NCBI GenBank assembly: GCA_016937975.1
Contig: JAFGVN010000085.1
Coordinates: forward strand, 1 to 32,670
DNA length: 32,670 bases
Reading direction: 5' to 3'
Origin: Clostridia bacterium
GTDB taxonomy: Bacteria; Bacillota; Clostridia; Peptostreptococcales; Acidaminobacteraceae
Shown here one piece after another: positions 9,149 through 17,471 of this stretch. The notes below the pieces were generated by a model that ran no database searches, was not told the origin of the DNA, and was given only the letters and a program-made list of their open reading frames with translations. Position numbers and translations under genes: made by a program. Positions within the stretch are counted from its first letter, which is position 1; each line of letters starts with the position of its first letter.

Positions 9149-9163
9149 GTGCTTTCTTGTCAA
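9136..9163 (-). promoter_or_regulatory. Weak sigma-A promoter candidate for the transport/GH94 operon
   Basis: On the minus strand TTGACA (9163-9158), a 16-nt spacer and GACAAT (9141-9136) resemble a -35/-10 pair. The -35 is perfect but the -10 matches only four of six bases, as expected for an activator-dependent promoter. The 9-bp inverted repeat overlaps it. Confidence 0.35.
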
Positions 9164-9187
9164 AGTTTCATCGCAAGATTTGACAAC

Positions 9188-9220
9188 AAAAAAAAACAAA
9201 TAGATTTTTCTATTTGTTTT
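9188..9220 (-). terminator. Intrinsic terminator after the response-regulator gene
   Basis: The arms at 9193-9203 and 9210-9220 (AAAACAAATAG and CTATTTGTTTT) form an 11-bp stem with a 6-nt loop, followed on the minus strand by an unbroken T-run. It separates the sensor/regulator operon from the transport operon. Confidence 0.85.
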
Positions 9221-9228
9221 CGAGTCTA

Positions 9229-10758
9229 CTAGTTATTGTTTTTCCTATATTCTGTCGGCGAAACACCTGTATACTTCTTGAAAAGTTTTGAGAAATAATG
9301 AGGATCCGGAACACCAACCATTTCAGCGACTTCATAAGCTTTAAAATTGGATTCATTTAAATATTGCTTTGCCTTATTCATTCGAAACTCATTAATGTAA
9401 TCCGTGAAATTCTTACCGATTTCCTTCTTGAACATTCGACTTAAGTAATAGATGGAAACATAGGTTTCGTCTGCTAGATCTTGTAATGTAATGGTTTCAT
9501 GATAATGCTGTTGAATGTATTCTAGTGACAATTTCAAAACCTGACTGAGGCTTTTTATATTCTTTTGATTATTTAAAAAAACAACTTCATTAAGTATATT
9601 GGAAAACTCTAAAAAAGCTAGCTTTAAATCCATTTGAGTAATTTTTTCTTTTATGTTCAACTGAATGAAAATCTCCTCAAAAAATCTAATAGGTTCTTGA
9701 ATTTGATTTTTCTCAATCTGGAAACGTAGTTCTTCATTAATTTTATTAAAAAGACTTTGATTCCCTAAATGAATGGCCGTGATTAAATCTGCTTTGATAG
9801 TTGTTAAATTGTGGTTTTCTTCCAAGATGTTCAGTTGCTTAATATCTTGATACAATATAATAGCATCCTCACCAAAATAAAATTGATAATCTAAAGCTTT
9901 AAAGCATTCTGTCATTTTCTCATGGAGTTGTTCCCATCCACGACCTAAGGTACTTACACCTAAAATAACATTAATGTTAAAACACGATTTGATAAGCAAC
10001 TGAAAGTTCTCTCCACGTTTTAAGACATCTTCCATAAAGCCAGTGGTGTTATCCGATAAAATTATGACAACTAAACGACTTTGGGTCACATGAATGGTAT
10101 AACTCTTGTATTTATCTGAGAAGATATCTTCAACAGTATTGATAATACCAAACTTGTAAAGTTGTTTTTCATAGATGTCCAAGTTTTCGTCATGATGAAT
10201 ATCAATGGTCATGATTAAATAGTCATCAATATACATGTCATATAATTTAAGATTCTCAGTCACTTCCTCTTTTGAACCTGCAGATCTAAACAAAATATCA
10301 AGAAGCAACTTATCTCTCAACAAAGGAAGAGATTTTTCATAATGCTTCTCAAGTTTATCCATTTGAGTTTTTCTTTGCAGTTTAAAATCCAACTCCAAGA
10401 CACATTTTTTCACTGAGGATGTGATGGATTCAATTTTCGAAGGTTTTAAAAGAAAATCTGATGCTCCCAATTTCAAAGCTTCCTGTAAGTAATCAAAGTC
10501 CCTGAAGCCTGTTAAGATAATAATTTTACTCTCAGGTATAAAATGCTTACACCTTTTAATCATCTCTAAACCATCGATTTCAGGCATATGAATATCCGTA
10601 ATAATGATATCCGGTTTGAATGTTTCCACCAATGCCATACCTTCAACGCCATTACCTGACTCGCCAATAACTTCACAGTTTAGTGCATTCCAATTGATAA
10701 TGTTGACAATCCCTCTTCTTACAATAGGTTCATCATCAACGACGAGTACTTTATACAT
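9229..10758 (-). CDS. YesN-type response regulator (REC plus AraC HTH)
   Basis: This 509-aa cytoplasmic regulator should be phosphorylated by the YesM-type kinase encoded just upstream and then bind DNA. The N-terminal receiver domain (about 1-120) shows D8-D9-E10, phosphoacceptor D55 in ITDIHMPEIDG, and the conserved Lys in FLLKPSK. A long linker domain follows. The C-terminal 100 residues form an AraC-type double helix-turn-helix, with TLQDLADETYVSIYYLSRMF and the second motif ending GVSPTEYRK. I chose the ATG at 10758 because AGAGGG lies about 5 nt before it. The upstream in-frame ATG at 10773 (five residues longer) has no ribosome binding site. The start overlaps the kinase stop by 8 nt. 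Its likely targets are the transport/GH94 operon and perhaps its own operon. Confidence 0.92.
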   Translation of the reverse strand: MYKVLVVDDEPIVRRGIVNIINWNALNCEVIGESGNGVEGMALVETFKPDIIITDIHMPEIDGLEMIKRCKHFIPESKIIILTGFRDFDYLQEALKLGASDFLLKPSKIESITSSVKKCVLELDFKLQRKTQMDKLEKHYEKSLPLLRDKLLLDILFRSAGSKEEVTENLKLYDMYIDDYLIMTIDIHHDENLDIYEKQLYKFGIINTVEDIFSDKYKSYTIHVTQSRLVVIILSDNTTGFMEDVLKRGENFQLLIKSCFNINVILGVSTLGRGWEQLHEKMTECFKALDYQFYFGEDAIILYQDIKQLNILEENHNLTTIKADLITAIHLGNQSLFNKINEELRFQIEKNQIQEPIRFFEEIFIQLNIKEKITQMDLKLAFLEFSNILNEVVFLNNQKNIKSLSQVLKLSLEYIQQHYHETITLQDLADETYVSIYYLSRMFKKEIGKNFTDYINEFRMNKAKQYLNESNFKAYEVAEMVGVPDPHYFSKLFKKYTGVSPTEYRKNNN

Positions 10759-12496
10759 AAAAACCCTCTTCATTCATATATTTCAAAGGCAGCGTCACTA
10801 CTACCTTTGTATAGATGTCCTCTTTACTCTCAATTCGTATACCATAGGGTTCACCATAGAAAAGCTTAATTCTTTTATGAACATTGGTAAGACCAATACT
10901 GCCCTCAAGATTGTTCCTATGATCAATTCTCTGATTCAAATCATGTAAAATCGCTTCATCCATGCCTTTACCATTATCACAGATCTCAATTCTCACTTCC
11001 TCTTGATCTATGATGCCGGTAATATCAATTTTGCCTTCATAGGTAGTTTTTCCAATCCCATGATTTATAGCATTCTCAACTATAGGCTGTAAGATCAAAC
11101 GTGGAATTTTAAGTCCCATGATTTTAGGATCAATATCCTTTTTAAATGTAATTCTGCCATCAAATCGATATTTCATAATGGAGATGTAATGTTCAATGTA
11201 TTCAATTTCCTCACGCATGGTAATCAACTTGTTGTCTCTTCCAATATTAGCTTCCATAATGGATGAAAGAGCTGTTACCATATCACTGATTTCCGGTGCA
11301 CCTTTTAGTTGAGCATGCCAATTTATGGTTTCTAGAGTATTATAGAGAAAATGAGGATTGATTTGTGCCTGTAAAGCTTTAATTTCAGTTTCTTTTCTCA
11401 TGATTTGCTCTGAATAAACATCCTGTACAAGATGCTCAATTTCTGCAGCCATATCATTATAGGCTTGTGCTAAGAAACCTAACTCATCTTCTCGATCTAC
11501 AGTAACTTTTTCATATCGTTGATCTTTTCTTACAAGATACATCCCTGCTACTATTTTTTTGATACTATCTACAATATGCATGCCTTCAAAGATTGTAAAC
11601 AGAGACAACAACAAAGCTAGTGGTACAAAGATAATCAAGGACCACTTCATAAACTGAGTCACATTTTGAAGCAAATTCTCTTTTGAAATCACTGTAATTA
11701 GGGTCCATTCCATGCTTTGCATTTTTCTGTAGGTAATCATTTCTTTCTTATGGCTGTCATCATAAAAGACATCATCTTCAAAGGACGGCAAGGAGATTGT
11801 CTCATCCCCTTCATCTGTCTTATTAGAAAAGATAACATATCCACCATCGGTAACGAGATAAGTATTTTCAATCAATTGAGAATTTAATGTCTCATAATCA
11901 CTCTTCATCGAGGATAAATCCACTAAAATTACCATTAACCCTATTTCATTAAAGGTCTCAATATCATTTACTATTCTTGTGACATAAACGGCACCATCTT
12001 TCTCATCATCTACATACCAAACCGGTCTTCCTTTGGCTTCTCTAGCCAATAATAACAGCTCTTTATAAGGTAAAGTATTACTGATATTGGTTCTACCGCT
12101 ATTTAGATCATAGGCGTAATGGGTTCCGAGAAGATCCACAATGGATATGGCTTGAATGCCATCTTTCGATAAGGTTGTTTTTCTTAAAGTGTTTTTCAAG
12201 GCATTCACATGATTGTAATAAATAAATTTGTCCGACTGATCATCATTTAATACATCATAGATTTCATCATCGTATAATAAATCCTGAGAAACATTTTTGA
12301 TGCCCTCAGTAAAATCCTCTATTCTCATTTCCAATACCTTCAGCATATCATAGGACAAGGTAAGAGCTTGATTTTTCATGTTGCTCTCAACGTTTCTTAA
12401 AAGAAAAACGCCTAAAATAATGATCGGTAAGAACATTTGCATCATAAAAATGAATAGTAATTTATTTTTTAAATTGAGTTTTTTATAAAAAGACAT
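10751..12496 (-). CDS. YesM/LytS-type sensor histidine kinase
   Basis: This 581-aa membrane kinase has a transmembrane helix at about 13-33, an extracellular sensor region to about 280, a second helix (WSLIIFVPLALLLSLFTIF) near 285-305, and then a HAMP linker. The His-kinase domain carries H382 in AQINPHFLYNTLETINWHA, the hallmark of the LytS/YesM family. The C-terminal ATPase domain has ILQPIVENAINHGI (N box) and ICDNGKGMD (G1). It should autophosphorylate and pass phosphate to the YesN-type regulator, whose start overlaps this stop. It begins 2 nt after the stop of the solute-binding protein gene, with GAGGAA as ribosome binding site. That protein is therefore a good candidate for its extracellular sugar-sensing partner. 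Confidence 0.93.
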   Translation of the reverse strand: MSFYKKLNLKNKLLFIFMMQMFLPIIILGVFLLRNVESNMKNQALTLSYDMLKVLEMRIEDFTEGIKNVSQDLLYDDEIYDVLNDDQSDKFIYYNHVNALKNTLRKTTLSKDGIQAISIVDLLGTHYAYDLNSGRTNISNTLPYKELLLLAREAKGRPVWYVDDEKDGAVYVTRIVNDIETFNEIGLMVILVDLSSMKSDYETLNSQLIENTYLVTDGGYVIFSNKTDEGDETISLPSFEDDVFYDDSHKKEMITYRKMQSMEWTLITVISKENLLQNVTQFMKWSLIIFVPLALLLSLFTIFEGMHIVDSIKKIVAGMYLVRKDQRYEKVTVDREDELGFLAQAYNDMAAEIEHLVQDVYSEQIMRKETEIKALQAQINPHFLYNTLETINWHAQLKGAPEISDMVTALSSIMEANIGRDNKLITMREEIEYIEHYISIMKYRFDGRITFKKDIDPKIMGLKIPRLILQPIVENAINHGIGKTTYEGKIDITGIIDQEEVRIEICDNGKGMDEAILHDLNQRIDHRNNLEGSIGLTNVHKRIKLFYGEPYGIRIESKEDIYTKVVVTLPLKYMNEEGFYV

Positions 12497-12498
12497 AT

Positions 12499-13758
12499 TT
12501 ATTCCTCAATACTTTCAAAGATGGATTCAGGGGTAATTTTTCCTTCTAACAAGTTTGGAAAATCATGGATTAAAACACTTTCCCACCAGTTTCTATTAAT
12601 ATAATGATCTGGTGGTCCTACAAGAAAATCTGCTGCATTGATTAAATTATATCCCAGTTGTTTTAAATAGGATTCTGAGTTTGAATGATCAGAAGTAATG
12701 AAACCTGGCAACTCTGAAAATTTCTGTCGACTACTTTCTGATGTTAGGTATTTCAGAAAAAGTATGGCAGCTTCTTTTTTATCTTGGTCTTCAAAGGTTT
12801 GCTGATTCACATGAAAATTACCATTTCCAATACCATAAACAACATTTTTTATGTGATTGTCTATAGGAAATGGAATTAACCCTACCTGTTCTCCTAGTGC
12901 ATCTGAGACAAACCAAGATCCTTGTACAATCATAGCAGCTTTCTTCTCAATAAACATTTGATTACGTGAATAATCATCTAGTGTAAAAGCATTAACTGGA
13001 AAGGCTCCTACATCGTATAGCTCTTTCATGTAATTCATGCCTTCCAAATAACTGCTTTGAATTTCATGGTGAACAATAGGGTTTTCTGTCATTTCTTTAG
13101 TACCAAGTGAAGCAACGATATTCTGATAAATAAAACTTCCTTCAGGCGTTGAGTTATAGGCAATTGGCGTAATATTAACAGCCTTAAACATTTTTATCGC
13201 TGTCAAAAGCTCCTCAAAAGTCGTTGGTATTTTTACATGGTTTTCTTCAAATAGATCCAGATTTAAGAATAATCCTTCATAGATGATTTCAAATGGAATG
13301 CTATAAATACCATTCTCTTGATCAATGGCAGCAAAGGCTCTCTCATCAAAACTCTTATACCAGCTTTCATTTTCTTCTATAACTTCTGTTAAATCTGCAA
13401 TGAACCCTTCTTCGATAAGCATGTTCAAGTCTGAACCAGGCCATAAGCCAAAAATATCAGGTCCATTGCCTGATGCAAAGTCAGCTTTCAAAATAAAAAG
13501 ATAATCTTCACCAGACATGGATTCGTTGATAATTTTTATATTGGGATATGCTCTTTCAAAGGATTGAATAATCTCTTCAAGAATATCAGATTTCGTGTCA
13601 ATTCCTGCCCAAGAGCTACTAAATCTTAGTTCAATAATGGCGCTTTCTTTTGTAGTTTCGTAAGGTAATTCCATGGACTTGTTACTAAAAAACAAGACAA
13701 ACATTACAATTACAAAAATACCAAAGAAAACGAATTTTAAAATAACTTGTCTATTCAT
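12499..13758 (-). CDS. Membrane-anchored family 1 solute-binding protein, probable sensor partner
   Basis: This 419-aa extracellular binding protein has a single N-terminal hydrophobic segment (FVFFGIFVIVMFVLFF) and no lipobox Cys, so it is probably held by an uncleaved helix. The family 1 solute-binding fold is suggested by IIQSFERAYPNIKI, ADFASGNGPDIFGLWPGSDL and a late AAILFLKYLTSESSRQKFS helix. I chose the ATG at 13758 because GGAGGC lies 5 nt upstream; the longer frame starting at 13779 has no such site. It lies in one operon with the YesM/YesN pair (2-nt gap) and not with the permeases, which have their own binding protein. That suggests a ligand-sensing role for the kinase. A transport role in a second importer remains possible. 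Confidence 0.85.
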   Translation of the reverse strand: MNRQVILKFVFFGIFVIVMFVLFFSNKSMELPYETTKESAIIELRFSSSWAGIDTKSDILEEIIQSFERAYPNIKIINESMSGEDYLFILKADFASGNGPDIFGLWPGSDLNMLIEEGFIADLTEVIEENESWYKSFDERAFAAIDQENGIYSIPFEIIYEGLFLNLDLFEENHVKIPTTFEELLTAIKMFKAVNITPIAYNSTPEGSFIYQNIVASLGTKEMTENPIVHHEIQSSYLEGMNYMKELYDVGAFPVNAFTLDDYSRNQMFIEKKAAMIVQGSWFVSDALGEQVGLIPFPIDNHIKNVVYGIGNGNFHVNQQTFEDQDKKEAAILFLKYLTSESSRQKFSELPGFITSDHSNSESYLKQLGYNLINAADFLVGPPDHYINRNWWESVLIHDFPNLLEGKITPESIFESIEE

Positions 13759-13774
13759 ATAAGCCTCCATCTCA

Positions 13775-13815
13775 AGCATACCGTAAGATGAAAAAACTCG
13801 TCAATCTTTAGATTG
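13775..13815 (-). promoter_or_regulatory. Promoter candidate of the sensor operon with overlapping palindrome
   Basis: On the minus strand TTGACG (13804-13799), an 18-nt spacer and TATGCT (13780-13775) form a plausible sigma-A promoter 17 nt before the start codon. The perfect inverted repeat CAATCT-TT-AGATTG (13802-13815) overlaps the -35 box and could be an operator. The leader would be very short. Confidence 0.4.
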
Positions 13816-13879
13816 CTTTTTTCTACAATTCACGAAATTAAATATAACTTGTTCCAAATATATCTTCGACTGCCATACT

Positions 13880-13912
13880 AAAAGAAAGAAGTGCTACAAA
13901 TATAGCACTTCT
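13880..13912 (-). terminator. Intrinsic terminator of the VWA lipoprotein gene
   Basis: AGAAGTGCTA (13887-13896) and TAGCACTTCT (13903-13912) form a perfect 10-bp stem with a 6-nt loop. TTCTTTT follows on the minus strand. Confidence 0.85.
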
Positions 13913-13917
13913 CCTCA

Positions 13918-15429
13918 TTAATTATCTTGAATATTCATATAATCTTTTACGACTTCGATAAAACCTTCTTTATATTCATCATAGCTCAATTGCAAAACAT
14001 TTCTCGCTTGAGATAAAACACGATTTATATCTGATTGATTTTTATAATCTGAATCTCTAAGAATTAATCCAAACTCTGCAACACTTAGTGCCCATTTAAG
14101 ATTCAGATCCTCATCAATAGAAATAAAACTCTGTTCATTTGATAGCACAATTTCCTTTGATTGCTCTTGATTAGGTTCTTTATATCTAAAACGGATATCA
14201 TATAATTTATCTTTATTTTTATCAGTACCATCTCTTAATTCAATTTCATACAGTGCAGTGACTTCATGTCCATAACCAAGTTCGCCTGCATCTTTCGTAT
14301 CATCAGTAAAATCCTGATTCTCCAACACACGGTTTTCATAACCAATCAGACGATATGAACGAACAAAATCTGTATTAAATTCCACTTGTATTTTCACATC
14401 TTTTGCTATGGTAAATAAAGTACCTGTAAACTCTGACCCGAAAACTTTTCTTGCTTCAGAAATATTATCAATGTAGCTATAATTGCCATTGCCAGTATCC
14501 GCTAAACCTTCCATAATATCATCACGCGTATTTCCTCTACCAAATCCAAGTACACTGAGAAATACACCAATCTCTCTCTTTTCAGAAATAAAATCTTTTA
14601 ATGCTTCAACATCTGACATACCTACATTGAAATCACCATCACTGGCTAGAATGACACGATTGTTCCCATTTTCAATAAAGTATTTTTTTGCAATACTATA
14701 TGCCAATTCGATACCAGCACCACCAGCAGTTGATCCACCCGCTTCAAGATTGTTAAGAGCTTCAGTAATACTTTCTTTATCGTTACCTTCTGCACCTTCT
14801 AAGACTACACCAGCTGCTCCAGCATAAACCACAAGGGAAATCCTGTCTTTTTCAGTCAAATTATTCGTCAGCTCAATCATGGCTTTTTTTAGTAATGGCA
14901 ACTTATTGGAATCTTGCATGGAACCTGAAACATCAATGAGCATCACTATATTGCTTGGTGGCACTTGCTCTTTCGGCAAATCTTTCCCCTGTATCCCTAT
15001 TAAAGCGACAACAGTATTTTCATTCCAGGGTGTGTCGCATGTTACGGTTGTTAAAGAAAATGGTTCACTACCTTCTGGTTGTTTGTAAGTGTAGTCAAAG
15101 TAATTGATCATTTCTTCAATTCTTACAGCATCTTTATTAGGCAAAATGCCCTCACTGAGTAAATCTCTAATATTGGCATAGGATGCCGTATCCACATCAA
15201 TACTAAAAGTTGAAGTATTATTGATATCTGTATCGATATACTTATTTTCAACAATCTCTGCATAAGATTCACCTGTATCATAAGCTGGCTCTTCATCATA
15301 ATAATACCCGTTAGCATTATTTGAGGTGTTGCTAACTGCATCATTAATAGTATCATTTTCATTTCTATTACTGCCACAAGAAATCAACAACATACACAAT
15401 AGCATTGTTGCTACTAATTTTTTTTTCAT
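13918..15429 (-). CDS. VWA-domain lipoprotein (YfbK-like)
   Basis: This 503-aa surface lipoprotein has a signal peptide with lipobox LLISC (C18), then an acidic, Asn-rich linker (residues 20-60). The N-terminal von Willebrand-associated domain (about 60-150: TFSIDVDTASYANIR, RIEEMINYFDY) precedes a VWA domain (about 155-330). The metal site has DVSGSMQDSNK near residue 163, a Thr in GGSTAGGAG, and ASDGDFNVG. The C-terminal region (KWALSVAEFGLILRDS) matches the extra domain usual in YfbK-type proteins of about 500 aa. The molecular role is unknown; VWA domains bind protein partners through Mg2+. I chose the ATG at 15429 because GGAGGA precedes it by about 5 nt. The frame extends upstream to a TTG that lies within this site. 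It is apparently monocistronic, with its own terminator. Confidence 0.9.
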   Translation of the reverse strand: MKKKLVATMLLCMLLISCGSNRNENDTINDAVSNTSNNANGYYYDEEPAYDTGESYAEIVENKYIDTDINNTSTFSIDVDTASYANIRDLLSEGILPNKDAVRIEEMINYFDYTYKQPEGSEPFSLTTVTCDTPWNENTVVALIGIQGKDLPKEQVPPSNIVMLIDVSGSMQDSNKLPLLKKAMIELTNNLTEKDRISLVVYAGAAGVVLEGAEGNDKESITEALNNLEAGGSTAGGAGIELAYSIAKKYFIENGNNRVILASDGDFNVGMSDVEALKDFISEKREIGVFLSVLGFGRGNTRDDIMEGLADTGNGNYSYIDNISEARKVFGSEFTGTLFTIAKDVKIQVEFNTDFVRSYRLIGYENRVLENQDFTDDTKDAGELGYGHEVTALYEIELRDGTDKNKDKLYDIRFRYKEPNQEQSKEIVLSNEQSFISIDEDLNLKWALSVAEFGLILRDSDYKNQSDINRVLSQARNVLQLSYDEYKEGFIEVVKDYMNIQDN

Positions 15430-15430
15430 T

Positions 15431-15508
15431 TTATCCTCCAATCATTATGCAAAAACATAACTCCCCCCAGAGTATGTATAGGCATTTTAATCTAACACTT
15501 ATTTTCAT
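15431..15508 (-). CDS. Possible 25-codon leader ORF ahead of the VWA gene
   Basis: An ATG at 15508 follows AAAGGAGG directly and opens a 25-codon frame. Its TAA lies inside the ribosome binding site of the VWA gene, an arrangement seen in translational coupling. The predicted peptide (MKISVRLKCLYILWGE...) is basic and hydrophobic. Against it, the spacing between ribosome binding site and ATG is zero, which is poor for initiation. I do not recognise it. Confidence 0.22.
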   Translation of the reverse strand: MKISVRLKCLYILWGELCFCIMIGG

Positions 15509-15635
15509 CCTCCTTTCTCTTGCTATAAATGCTAAATTGTTCCTATAAAAAACTATACCCTGTTCATAATTGAAGCATCACATGTTAAAATAGATTAAGA
15601 AATCTGTTACATTTTGAACATAAAGGAGCCATTAT

Positions 15636-15995
15636 ATGAACAGAAGTGAAGTGATAGCATACCTCTTAAGTAAACCCTTCGCAAGAGAGACTTATCCCTT
15701 TGACGAAGTAACACCGGTTTACAAAGTTGGTGGTAAAATGTTTGCTTTAATCTCAAACCATACCCCTAATAGATTATGTATTAATCTCAAGAATACACCA
15801 GATCAGAATGTGCTCATGAGAGAAATCTATAAGGATGTCATACCTGGTTATCATATGAACAAAACCCATTGGAATTCAGTATTTATTGATGGTGCTTTAA
15901 ACCATACGGCCATCGAAAGAATGATTGATGATTCCTATGATCTTGTTTTTAATTCCCTCACAAAAAAAATAAGAAAAGAAATTGAGGATATTTAA
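15636..15995 (+). CDS. YjbR/MmcQ family protein
   Basis: This 119-aa small soluble protein has the YjbR/MmcQ (CyaY-like fold) pattern. It starts with an N-terminal helix. FARETYPFDEVTPVYKVGGKMFALI follows, and then RLCINLKNTP. The diagnostic segment is PGYHMNKTHWNSVFIDG, with DDSYDLVFNSLTKK at the end. The family is described as DNA-binding in some members, but its physiological function is unknown. Full length for the family. AAAGGAG precedes the ATG by about 8 nt. It stands alone between convergent and divergent minus-strand genes, so it is probably a single-gene transcript. Confidence 0.9.
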   Translation: MNRSEVIAYLLSKPFARETYPFDEVTPVYKVGGKMFALISNHTPNRLCINLKNTPDQNVLMREIYKDVIPGYHMNKTHWNSVFIDGALNHTAIERMIDDSYDLVFNSLTKKIRKEIEDI

Positions 15996-16053
15996 ATTTT
16001 CATAAATGCTTTATGATAATTATATTTTTCTATCAAGAGCATCAGATTATTTT

Positions 16054-16086
16054 TTAAAAAAGCGGCATGGAAATTCCATGCCGCTT
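16054..16086 (-). terminator. Intrinsic terminator between convergent genes
   Basis: AAGCGGCATGG (16060-16070) and CCATGCCGCTT (16076-16086) form an 11-bp GC-rich stem. On the minus strand it is followed by six T, so it mainly serves the membrane-protein gene ending at 16150. It may also stop transcripts of the YjbR gene from the other side. Confidence 0.85.
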
Positions 16087-16149
16087 ATCATGAGCGATTC
16101 ATCATAACTTAAAAATATCTTTCATATCTTTATCTTCAATTTAGCTTCG

Positions 16150-16914
16150 CTATAGTATTTCCTCCGATTCAGCCCTTTGCGAGAACTTTACGGGCACCAG
16201 TTGATGGTACATAGATGTGATTAATGTCACTTGAATTATTGTCATAAAAGATTTTGGTATAAAGGTCAACAGATAAATCAGAGAAGAACTCTGTTTCAAA
16301 TGAACTAAATAATCCATTGTTATATCGTTTAGCATCCATAAACCTGCAACAGTGAATACTAATTTGATAAAGTTGCCATTTGTGATCGATATACTGTCCT
16401 TAACGCTTTCCATTGAATCAATGTTATTAATAATAACACCGTGAAAAGAAAATATAATTTTAATAAGTACTACACCTACTGAAATTTTCGTGAATATTGC
16501 TGGGAATGTGCTGCTTTGTGTAACACCCATTAGAATAAATAAAAGAATTAAAGCTCCTGGCACCAATAAAGCACCGACAATCAACCCTTGAAACAATATT
16601 AGTCCAATCTTTGAAAAGGTTGTTCTTATAATTTTTTGAGGGGAGTTTAATTCACCTTTCATAAGATCTGAGGTTACTTTAATGATGACCATTATGTATA
16701 ATAATTTAACAACTCCTAGAATCATTTGGCTCAAAAAAAATCCGCCAAAAAAAGACATTAAACCACTTTTGGCCAATAAAAATTCTGTGGCAAAATTCAT
16801 TAAAATGCTAATTGATGCAAATAATAGTAAAAGTTTCCATGAACGCACAATATTTTTGAAAGATTGCCCAACTGCTTTATATATAATGACCTTACGTGAT
16901 TTTCTTAATCTCAT
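16150..16914 (-). CDS. Multi-pass membrane protein of unknown function
   Basis: I do not recognise a named family with certainty. The 254-aa protein has a basic N-terminus (MRLRKSRK) and about six hydrophobic segments (near residues 26-45, 55-82, 103-130, 136-160, 180-200, 208-240). The general shape (paired helices, long loops with SMESVKDSISITNGNFIKL between helices) resembles the DUF975-like or glycerophosphodiesterase-membrane-domain group of clostridial integral membrane proteins. That is only an impression. GAGGGAG lies about 9 nt before the ATG. It is monocistronic, flanked by its own terminator and a 550-bp upstream gap. No neighbour suggests a function. Confidence 0.75.
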   Translation of the reverse strand: MRLRKSRKVIIYKAVGQSFKNIVRSWKLLLLFASISILMNFATEFLLAKSGLMSFFGGFFLSQMILGVVKLLYIMVIIKVTSDLMKGELNSPQKIIRTTFSKIGLILFQGLIVGALLVPGALILLFILMGVTQSSTFPAIFTKISVGVVLIKIIFSFHGVIINNIDSMESVKDSISITNGNFIKLVFTVAGLWMLNDITMDYLVHLKQSSSLIYLLTFIPKSFMTIIQVTLITSMYHQLVPVKFSQRAESEEIL

Positions 16915-16985
16915 TCGAATTCTCCCTCATAGTACTTCAATCCATTTAACCAAGACATTGCTTTCATTTCACCTTAGAACTCTAT

Positions 16986-16991
16986 ATTATA
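16986..16991 (-). promoter_or_regulatory. TATAAT -10 box candidate for the membrane-protein gene
   Basis: A perfect TATAAT on the minus strand lies 72 nt before the ATG. No good -35 box stands at the expected distance, so the call is weak. Confidence 0.3.
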
Positions 16992-17429
16992 AGATAACCT
17001 TTATGCTTCATATATAACCAAATAGGCAAAATAAAGTTTATTTGAGTTCCTAAAATGTTAAACATTAACTTTTTATCCATATCTAAAACAACTAAAGATT
17101 AGTTTACAAATGAAATGTAACAACATGTTTTTATGAGGACTTCAATAAGAACATTTTAGTATTCACCTGGCAATCATAATTAAATCTCAATCACCACAAT
17201 TTGATCTTGTTTTAGTTTTTGTAAGTTTGATTATAAATAATGTAATTTAAAACGAAGCAATATGGGCTTCGTTAAATTAACTTTTCTTAATTACTTGATA
17301 ATCTCTCATATATAGATTCAACAACTTCAGTATAGCATGAAGAGAATATTTAGAACATTAAATGACTCTTAACTTTTTAATCAATCCAATGAAGAAAGTC
17401 TATTTTCACTGATGGTCTACTCAACTGGA
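16992..17429. other. Long AT-rich intergenic region with an isolated hairpin
   Basis: No supported gene is seen in this stretch. The only clear structure is an inverted repeat at 17243-17279. AACGAAGC and GCTTCGTT pair around a 7-nt loop, and outer TAATTT/AAATTA arms pair across a 2-nt bulge. On the minus strand TTTT follows the inner stem. It could be the terminator of a small RNA or of a lost gene. Confidence 0.4.
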
Positions 17430-17461
17430 AAAAATAAAACGGTGGAAAAATCCACCGTTTT
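17430..17461 (-). terminator. Intrinsic terminator of the nucleotidase gene
   Basis: AAAACGGTGGA (17436-17446) and TCCACCGTTTT (17451-17461) form an 11-bp stem with a 4-nt loop. ATTTTTT follows on the minus strand. Confidence 0.9.
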
Positions 17462-17471
17462 AAGTGCTTAA

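Noticed and set aside
10604-10948. Plus-strand open frame spanning the kinase/regulator junction
   Set aside because: Antisense to the receiver domain and kinase ATPase domain; no initiation signal or recognisable protein.
14483-14827. Plus-strand open frame of 114 codons inside the VWA gene
   Set aside because: It lies antisense to conserved VWA-domain coding sequence, has low-complexity Ser/Pro-rich translation and no ribosome binding site.
16992-17429. Search for tRNA, rRNA or CRISPR arrays here and in the other long gaps
   Set aside because: No cloverleaf-like arms with CCA-compatible ends, no rRNA-like sequence and no regularly spaced direct repeats were seen anywhere in the window.
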